Part shown: positions 57,409 through 64,000 of the stretch, one piece after another
How positions within the stretch are numbered: position 1 is the stretch's first letter
Layout: each line of letters begins with the position of its first letter
From: Streptomyces sp. BHT-5-2
Lineage (GTDB): Bacteria; Actinomycetota; Actinomycetes; Streptomycetales; Streptomycetaceae
DNA: 64,000 nucleotides
Direction of reading: 5' to 3'
Assembly: GCF_019774615.1 (NCBI RefSeq)
Contig: NZ_CP081497.1
Location: 1,922,001 to 1,986,000, forward strand
Made by a program: the position numbers and the translations under genes
Notes under the pieces: generated by a model
Databases searched by the model: none
Told to the model about the DNA's origin: nothing
What the model saw: the letters and a program-made list of their open reading frames with translations, nothing else

Positions 57409-58422
57409 GTGGCAAGGGTTCGAAGAAGAGGACGCATCGCGGCCGCCGTACTGGCGGCGCTGCTCGGCGCCTCCCTGGCGGGATGCAGCAGCACCGGAGG
57501 CAAGCGGGCGGAGGAGGAGCGCGCCGCGCAGACCGCCGGCGGCAAGGCCGCCGTGCACACCCCCCGGTGGACCTTCGCGATGGTCACCCACTCCGGAGAC
57601 GGCGACACCTTCTGGGACATCGTGCAGAACGGTGCCCGGCAGGCCGCCGTCAAGGACAACATCAACTTCGTCTACGCGCACGACAAGGAGGCCCAGCGGC
57701 AGAGCCAGCTGGTGCAGTCCTACATCGACCAGAAGGTCGACGGGCTGATCGTCTCGCTGGCCAAGCCGGACGCGATGAAGGACGTGGTCCTCAAGGCCGA
57801 GAAGGCCGGCATCCCGGTGATCACGGTGAACTCCGGCGCCGAGGAGTCCAAGGCGTTCGGCGCGCTCACCCACATCGGCCAGGACGAGACGGTGGCCGGC
57901 GAGGCGGTCGGCGAGGAGCTGACCAAGCGCGGCAAGAAGAAGGCGGTGTGCGTCCTGCACGAGCAGGGCAACGTCGGTCACGAGCAGCGCTGCGACGGCG
58001 CCGCGAAGACCTTCAAGGGTCAGATGCAGAAGCTGTACGTGGACGGCACCAACATGCCCGACGTGGAGGCTTCCATCGAGTCCAAGCTCCAGGCCGACCC
58101 GTCCATCGACGCCGTGGTGACCCTCGGCGCGCCGTTCGCGCCCACCGCCGTCCAGGCCAGGGAGCAGGCCGGCAGCAAGGCCGAGGTCGACACCTTCGAC
58201 CTCAACGCTCAGGTCGCCAAGGGGCTGGAGGACGGCTCCCTCGGCTTCGCGGTCGACCAGCAGCCCTACCTCCAGGGCTACCAGGCGGTCGACCTGCTGT
58301 GGCTGTACAAGTACAACGCGGACATGCTCGGCGGCGGCAAGCCGGTCCTCACCGGGCCCCAGGTGATCACCAAGAAGGACGCCGCGGCGCTCCAGGAGTA
58401 CACGCAGCGGGGGACCCGATGA
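57409..58422 (+). CDS. CUT2 sugar-binding lipoprotein
   Basis: A 337-residue ABC solute-binding lipoprotein. The lipobox is LAGC, with the lipidated Cys near residue 25. The type I binding fold includes 'DTFWDIVQNGARQAAVKDNINFVYA', 'YIDQKVDGLIVSLAKPDAM', 'GIPVITVNSGAEESKA' and 'YLQGYQAVDLLWLY'. It is most like ribose/fructose/inositol binders of the CUT2 class. The GTG at 57409 has AAAGG upstream. The stop overlaps the permease start (ATGA). Confidence 0.88.
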   Translation: MARVRRRGRIAAAVLAALLGASLAGCSSTGGKRAEEERAAQTAGGKAAVHTPRWTFAMVTHSGDGDTFWDIVQNGARQAAVKDNINFVYAHDKEAQRQSQLVQSYIDQKVDGLIVSLAKPDAMKDVVLKAEKAGIPVITVNSGAEESKAFGALTHIGQDETVAGEAVGEELTKRGKKKAVCVLHEQGNVGHEQRCDGAAKTFKGQMQKLYVDGTNMPDVEASIESKLQADPSIDAVVTLGAPFAPTAVQAREQAGSKAEVDTFDLNAQVAKGLEDGSLGFAVDQQPYLQGYQAVDLLWLYKYNADMLGGGKPVLTGPQVITKKDAAALQEYTQRGTR

Positions 58423-59482
58423 GCGCGGCCGACGCCCCGACCCGGAAGCCCGCGCCCCCCGGCGGCGCGGGCGACGAGCGACTGCTGCACCGCTCCCTGG
58501 CGCGCCGGCTGATGGGCCGCCCCGAGCTGGGCTCGGTGGTCGGCGCCGTCGCGGTCTTCGTCTTCTTCTCGCTGGTCGCCGAGCCGTTCCTGCGGCCCGC
58601 CAGCCTCTCCACGATCCTCTACGCCTCCTCGACGATCGGGATCATGGCGGTGCCGGTGGCACTGCTGATGATCGGCGGGGAGTTCGACCTGTCGGCCGGC
58701 GTCATGGTCGTCAGCTCGGCGCTGGTCTCGTCGATGTTCAGCTACCAGATGACCGCCAACACCTGGGTCGGCGTCGGGGTCTCGCTGCTGGTCACGCTGT
58801 GCTTCGGCGTCCTCAACGGGGTGCTGCTGACCCGGACGAGGCTGCCCAGCTTCGTGATCACGCTGGGCACCTTCTTCATGCTGACCGGCCTCAACCTGGG
58901 CTTCACCAAGCTGATCAGCGGCACCGTCTCGACCAAGTCCATCTCCGACATGGAGGGCTTCGCGTCCGGCCGCGCGGTGTTCGCCTCGCACCTGACCGTC
59001 GGCGGCGTGGACATCCAGATCACCATCGTGTGGTGGCTGGTGCTGGTCGCGGTCGCCACCTGGATCCTGCTGCGGACCCGGGCCGGCAACTGGATCTTCG
59101 CGGTGGGCGGCAACGCGGACGCGGCCCGGGCGGTCGGCGTCCCCGTGACCCGTACCAGGATCGGCCTGTACATGGGCGTCGCGTTCTGTGCCTGGATCTC
59201 CGGCCAGCACCTGCTGTTCTCGTTCGACGCGATCCAGTCCGGCGACGGCGTCGGCAACGAGTTCCTCTACATCATCGCGGCGGCGGTCGGCGGCTGTCTG
59301 ATGACCGGCGGCTTCGGCTCGGCGATCGGTGCCGCGGTCGGCGCGTTCATCTTCGGCATGGCCAGCAAGGGCATCGTCTACGCGCAGTGGAACCCGGACT
59401 GGTACAAGTTCTTCCTCGGCGCGATGCTGCTGCTCGCCACGCTGCTGAACGCCTGGGTCCGCAAGCGGGCGGAGGCCGCCAC

Positions 59483-59486
<4 letters not shown>
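58419..59486 (+). CDS. CUT2 sugar ABC transporter permease
   Basis: A 355-residue membrane permease of the RbsC/FrcC type with about 10 helices. Conserved parts are 'LLMIGGEFDLSAGVMVVSSAL', 'LPSFVITLGTFFMLTGLNLG', 'GNWIFAVGGNADAARAVGVPVTRTRIGLYMG' and 'GGCLMTGGFGSAIGAAVGAFIFG'. A single permease gene implies a homodimer. Four-base overlaps couple it to both neighbours. Confidence 0.92.
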
Positions 59487-60292
<806 letters not shown>

Positions 60293-60545
60293 AAGCCCGG
60301 GGCGCGCCCCGGCCCGGCTCCCGGCCGGTACGGGGCGCGCCACCCGGCACCGCGGTGCGCCGGACGTCGCGGGTGATGCACAATCGCACCGGACCATCCA
60401 CCGAGGCCCCGGCCTCCCCGAGACCCGCAGGGACGAGACGACTCTTGCGCGCACGCAGCCGTCGAGACCGTAACGGCAGCCGTACCGGCTGTCCCGGCCG
60501 CCGCCCCGGCAGCCGTACCGGCGACGAGGTCCGAGGGGTGATCCG

Positions 60546-61667
60546 ATGAGCGTCTACCGCGACCGGACGCACCGCGGCACCGCCCGCGCCACCGTCCTCC
60601 GCACCGTCGGCGCCAGAGAGCGCCGCTCCCACCTGACCGCGCCCCGGGTGCCCACCGTCGGCATCGACATCGGCGGCACCAAGGTCATGGCGGGCGTCGT
60701 CGACCCCGACGGCACCATCCTGGAGAAGGTCCGCACCGAGACGCCGGACAAGTCCAAGAGCCCCAAGGTCGTCGAGGACACCATCACCGAGCTGGTGCTG
60801 GACCTCTCCGACCGGCACGACGTGCACGCGGTGGGCATCGGCGCGGCCGGCTGGGTGGACGCCGACCGCTCCCGGGTGCTCTTCGCCCCGCATCTGAACT
60901 GGCGCAACGAGCCGCTCCGCGACCGCCTCGCCGAACGCCTCGCGGTCCCGGTCATGGTCGACAACGACGCCAACACCGCCGCCTGGGCGGAGTGGCGGTT
61001 CGGCGCCGGCCGCGGCGAGGACCACCTCGTCATGATCACGCTCGGCACCGGCATCGGCGGCGCGATCCTGGAGGACGGCGCGATAAAGCGCGGCAAGTAC
61101 GGGGTGGCCGGCGAGTTCGGCCATATGCAGGTGGTGCCCGGCGGCCACCGCTGCCCGTGCGGCAACCGCGGCTGCTGGGAGCAGTACAGCTCCGGCAACG
61201 CCCTGGTCCGCGAGGCCCGGGAGCTGGCCGCCGCCGACTCCCCGGTCGCGTACAACATCATCGAGCGGGTCGGCGGGCGGATCGGCGACATCACCGGTCC
61301 GCTGATCACCGAGCTGGCCCGGGAGGGCGACGCGATGTGCGTCGAGCTCCTCCAGGACATCGGCCAGTGGCTCGGCGTCGGCATCGCCAACCTCGCCGCC
61401 GCCCTCGACCCGTCCTGCTTCGTCATCGGCGGTGGCGTCAGCGCCGCCGACGACCTGCTGATCGGCCCGGCCCGGGACGCCTTCCGGCGCCATCTCACCG
61501 GCCGCGGCTACCGCCCCGAGGCGACCATCACCAAGGCCCAGCTGGGCCCCGAGGCCGGAATGGTCGGCGCGGCCGACCTCGCCCGGCTGGTCGCCCGCCG
61601 CTTCCGGCGCGCCAACCGTCGACGCGTGGAGCGCTACGAGCGCTACGAACGGGCGGGCCGCCGATGA
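60546..61667 (+). CDS. ROK-family sugar kinase
   Basis: A 373-residue ROK protein without an HTH domain, so a kinase rather than a repressor. The ATP motif is DIGGTKVMAG after a 35-residue basic N-terminal extension. 'DNDANTAAWAEWRFGAG' gives the catalytic Asp, and the zinc site is 'GHRCPCGNRGCWEQY'. It resembles streptomycete glucokinases, and probably phosphorylates the sugar imported by the preceding ABC system. The ATG at 60546 has GAGGGG 9 bases upstream. Its stop overlaps the next gene. Confidence 0.88.
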   Translation: MSVYRDRTHRGTARATVLRTVGARERRSHLTAPRVPTVGIDIGGTKVMAGVVDPDGTILEKVRTETPDKSKSPKVVEDTITELVLDLSDRHDVHAVGIGAAGWVDADRSRVLFAPHLNWRNEPLRDRLAERLAVPVMVDNDANTAAWAEWRFGAGRGEDHLVMITLGTGIGGAILEDGAIKRGKYGVAGEFGHMQVVPGGHRCPCGNRGCWEQYSSGNALVREARELAAADSPVAYNIIERVGGRIGDITGPLITELAREGDAMCVELLQDIGQWLGVGIANLAAALDPSCFVIGGGVSAADDLLIGPARDAFRRHLTGRGYRPEATITKAQLGPEAGMVGAADLARLVARRFRRANRRRVERYERYERAGRR

Positions 61668-62236
61668 CCGAACCGGACCCATCGCCCATGCACGACGAAC
61701 TCCAGCCGGTGAGCGCGCCGCGTACCCGGCCCCGCCGGCCGTTCCTCTTCGCCCTGATCGTCTTCCTGCTGATCACGATCCCGGCCGGCTACTTCGTCAT
61801 CTCGGCCGAGCAGAGCCGCGACAGCGGAGAGGACAAGGAGTCCGAGGCCGCCGCCACCGGCCTGACCAACGCCTTCCCGTCCCGTCTGCAGCAGCGGATC
61901 TACGACGTCCCGGTGCCCATCGGCTCCACCCCCGTCTACTACTACGAGACCAACTCCTGGAAGACCAGCTCGCTGTTCGTGCAGTTCCGGACCAACGACT
62001 GGGGCCTGGACAAGTACCTCGCGGCCGTCGGCACCAGCACCGCCGCACTGAAGCAGGGCGCGATCACCATTCCGCCGGACCAGGCCGCCAAGGTCGGCTG
62101 GGACTTCAGCGCGGACTGGCCCTGGCGGGGCGTCGCCGTCGACCGCAAGGCGCCGCAGCCCTCCCAGCGGATCGTGGTCAGTTACGACGAGCCCGGGCAC
62201 CCGGTCGTCTACACCGTTTCGACCGTGCGGTTCTGA
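61664..62236 (+). CDS. Membrane-anchored hypothetical protein
   Basis: A 190-residue protein that I do not recognise. A cytosolic Pro-rich N-terminus (1-26) leads to one membrane helix (about 27-46, FLFALIVFLLITIPAGYFVI). An extracytoplasmic domain follows with YYYETNSWKTSSLFVQF and a paired-strand end 'RIVVSYDEPGHPVVYTVSTVRF'. The ATGA overlap with the ROK gene ties it to the sugar operon. A role in sensing or transport at the membrane is possible but unproven. Confidence 0.75.
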   Translation: MTEPDPSPMHDELQPVSAPRTRPRRPFLFALIVFLLITIPAGYFVISAEQSRDSGEDKESEAAATGLTNAFPSRLQQRIYDVPVPIGSTPVYYYETNSWKTSSLFVQFRTNDWGLDKYLAAVGTSTAALKQGAITIPPDQAAKVGWDFSADWPWRGVAVDRKAPQPSQRIVVSYDEPGHPVVYTVSTVRF

Positions 62237-62522
62237 AGGTGACCATCCCTTCCTGACCCGGGTGTCGGGACCGCGTCACGTGATCTTGCCGTCGGTGCGT
62301 TCGGGCAGCGCTGCATCAGCCGCTCGAACGCTTCCATCAGCGAGCGGTCGATCTCGTCACCCCACGGGGCCGAAAGCCCCTACCAGGCCGCCGACCTGCG
62401 GCCCGGATCCGGCGCGGTCCGGGGCAGGTCGCCCGAGGTGTAGGGGATCGAGGCCGCCACCGGGACAACGACTGCCCCCAGCCGCGCAGCCGCGGAAGCA
62501 TGGACGGCATCTGGGCCAGCGC

Positions 62523-62630
62523 CGCCTGAGCCTTGCCTTCCTGGCGGCACTGCCGTACGGCTTTCCGCGCTGCCTCGAAGCCGGCAAACACATCGTTTCC
62601 GTCGACCCGTTGCGTCGACGTCCCGTAGCC
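62523..62630 (-). pseudogene. Fragment resembling a ThDP dehydrogenase E1 alpha subunit
   Basis: About 36 residues (GYGTSTQRVDGNDVFAGF, then EAARKAVRQCRQEGKAQ) match the 'VDGNDV' region of pyruvate/acetoin/branched-chain dehydrogenase E1 alpha chains. Nothing else of the enzyme is present. It is a small relic in a debris zone between the sugar operon and the ABC-F gene (gap 62237-62866). Confidence 0.45.
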
Positions 62631-62645
62631 CTGCGCGCGCCGGAC

Positions 62646-62789
62646 CTCGCCCTCCAGGAGGCCGAGGTGGCGATCGACGCACTGCTGCACCACTTCCCCG
62701 GCCTCGCCCTGGCCGTGGCGCCGTCCGACCTGGAGCGCCAGCTCTTCCCCGGCGCCTGGCGGCTGAGCGCCCTGCCGCTGCGGCTCTGA
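62646..62789 (+). pseudogene. C-terminal remnant of a cytochrome P450
   Basis: The last 47 codons read LALQEAEVAIDALLHHFP, then ending WRLSALPLRL, which fits the P450 C-terminus (helix L and the final 'LPVR' strand). The heme-binding Cys loop and everything upstream are missing. A relic, adjacent to the E1 alpha fragment on the other strand. Confidence 0.55.
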
Positions 62790-62866
62790 TGCCCTTGCCC
62801 CGGCGCGCCACCGGGCGGTACCCGGCCATCGCCGAGCACCGCCCCGTGGCGCACGCCGCACCGGAT

Positions 62867-64000
62867 TCACGCCGTGGCGAATGCGGTGATCCGGCCCTCG
62901 CACAGCGACAGATGCGAGCCGCTGAACCGGGACCGCATCCGGCGGTCGTGGGTGACGACCACCACGGCGCCCTGGTAGTCCGCCAACGCCTGCTCCAACT
63001 CCTCCACGAGCACGGGGGAGAGGTGGTTGGTGGGCTCGTCCAGCAACAGCAGGTCCACCGGGTCGCTCACCAGCCGCGCGAGCTCGATCCGCCGCCGCTG
63101 CCCGTATGAGAGGTCGCCCACCCGCTGTTCCAGTTCCGCCGGGCCGAACAGGCCCAGCGAGAGCAACTCCTCGGTGTGGTCGTCGAGGTGGCCGGGGCGG
63201 CCGTGCGCGAATGCCTCCGTCACGGTCAGCCCGGCCGGCCAGGGCACCTGCTCCTGCCGCAGATGCCCTACGCGCCCGGACACGTGCACCGTCCCGCTGT
63301 CCGGTGCCAGTTCCCCGGCCAGCACCCGCAACAGTGTGGTCTTGCCCGCCCCGTTGGGCCCGGTGATCAGCAGCCGCTCGCCGGGATGTACGGATACCGA
63401 CGCCACCTCCAGCCGGTCCCCGACGCACACCTCGGAGAGCTCGGCCACCGGGGCCTGCACCGTTGCGTCCGGGCCCGCGGTGGCGATGTGGGCCGTGAAG
63501 GTCAGCGGGTCGGCCGGCGGGGCAACGGGGTTCTCCGTCAGTCGGGCCATCCGTTCCTTGGCGTTGCGGATGCGGCTCATGGCGCCGTGCCCGCGGCCTC
63601 GCGACCGGAAGGCACCGTGGCCGAAGACGGCGAACGGCACCTTGCGCGGAATGTTGTCCAGTCGCGACACGTTGGAGGTGACCAGCTCCCGGTTGCGGTC
63701 CAGCTCGGCGCGCCACTCCTCGTACTCGCGCAGCCGCCGCTCACGCTCCGCGGCCTTCGCGGTGAGATAGCCCTCGTAGCCGTTCCCGTAGCGACTCACG
63801 TTGCCGGCGTTCACTTCCAGGATGGTGGTGGTGAGCCGCTCCAGGAAGACTCGGTCGTGGGTGACCGCGATCACGGTGCCGCGATGTGCCCGCAGATGGT
63901 CCTCCAGCCAGCTCACCGCCTGGTCGTCCAGGTCGTTGGTCGGCTCGTCCAGCGCCAGCAGTTCGGGCGCCGACGCCAGCGTCGCGGCCAGGGCCAGCCG
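62867..64000 (-). CDS. ABC-F family ATP-binding protein (partial at window edge)
   Basis: The C-terminal part (377 codons) of an ABC-F protein whose start lies beyond the right edge. Visible are the end of the first ATPase domain (LLALDEPTNDLDD, VTHDRVFL) and a charged linker. The second domain is complete, with Walker A GPNGAGKTT, signature LSYGQRRR and Walker B LLLLDEPTNHLS. There are no membrane segments. ABC-F proteins of this actinobacterial type protect ribosomes from antibiotics or act as translation factors; which one is undetermined. Confidence 0.88.
   Translation of the reverse strand, partial: RLALAATLASAPELLALDEPTNDLDDQAVSWLEDHLRAHRGTVIAVTHDRVFLERLTTTILEVNAGNVSRYGNGYEGYLTAKAAERERRLREYEEWRAELDRNRELVTSNVSRLDNIPRKVPFAVFGHGAFRSRGRGHGAMSRIRNAKERMARLTENPVAPPADPLTFTAHIATAGPDATVQAPVAELSEVCVGDRLEVASVSVHPGERLLITGPNGAGKTTLLRVLAGELAPDSGTVHVSGRVGHLRQEQVPWPAGLTVTEAFAHGRPGHLDDHTEELLSLGLFGPAELEQRVGDLSYGQRRRIELARLVSDPVDLLLLDEPTNHLSPVLVEELEQALADYQGAVVVVTHDRRMRSRFSGSHLSLCEGRITAFATA

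Overview
This 64 kb window is high-GC (about 70 % or more), densely coding actinobacterial chromosome. GTG/TTG starts, GGAGG-type ribosome sites, TGA-overlapping operons and the gene families present point to a Streptomyces-type organism. From memory, the order catalase, glyoxylate genes, urate genes, malate synthase, AllR, allantoinase and allantoicase resembles the SCO62xx region of S. coelicolor; I could not check this. No rRNA, tRNA or CRISPR array was recognised.

Layout. 0.2-13 kb: housekeeping and accessory genes (Mg2+ P-type ATPase, acetyltransferases, two acyl-CoA ligases, an HxlR/MFS divergent pair, a secreted chitin-binding-like protein, a zinc-ribbon/Mrr-like protein). 13.4-19 kb: catalase and a hyi-glxR-gcl-like glyoxylate operon, with a divergent two-gene regulator unit. 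19-23.6 kb: a lower-GC accessory island holding a three-gene operon ending in a DUF1036-like protein, a YVTN/IPT beta-propeller protein, and dead pieces of a tyrosine integrase and a DUF5753 regulator. 23.6-30.3 kb: the urate block (uraD, uraH, uricase, NCS2 permease, 8-oxoguanine deaminase, second NCS2 permease). 30.5-38 kb: chitosanase with a CsnR-like operator, TetR/YfcC transporter locus, a STAND NTPase, and a repeat-bearing protein of unknown function. 38-48 kb: malate synthase, MobA-like transferase, AllR, racemase, NCS1 permease, allantoinase, allantoicase. 48-56 kb: TenA-like protein, GH84, XRE-cupin, RNase Sa-like, KDPG aldolase, PheC-like protein, VOC and SDR genes. 56-62 kb: a GntR-controlled CUT2 sugar ABC/ROK kinase operon. 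62-64 kb: gene debris and a truncated ABC-F gene.

How it fits together. Urate is oxidised by uricase and processed by UraH and UraD to allantoin. Allantoin goes through allantoinase and allantoicase to ureidoglycolate. The resulting glyoxylate can enter malate synthase or the Gcl/Hyi/GlxR glycerate route. Uricase makes H2O2, which the catalase removes.

The most interesting reading is regulatory. Two palindromes recur at promoters of these scattered operons. TTCAACA-N3-TGTTGA lies at katA, uraD, allB and (degenerate) aceB. TTCCGC-like...GGAA lies twice at hyi and once at aceB, inside the aceB promoter spacer. This suggests a two-operator purine/glyoxylate/peroxide regulon. The local gcl homologue is a compact, motif-poor protein that looks unable to act as a normal carboligase. 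The locus racemase lacks the first of the two usual catalytic cysteines.
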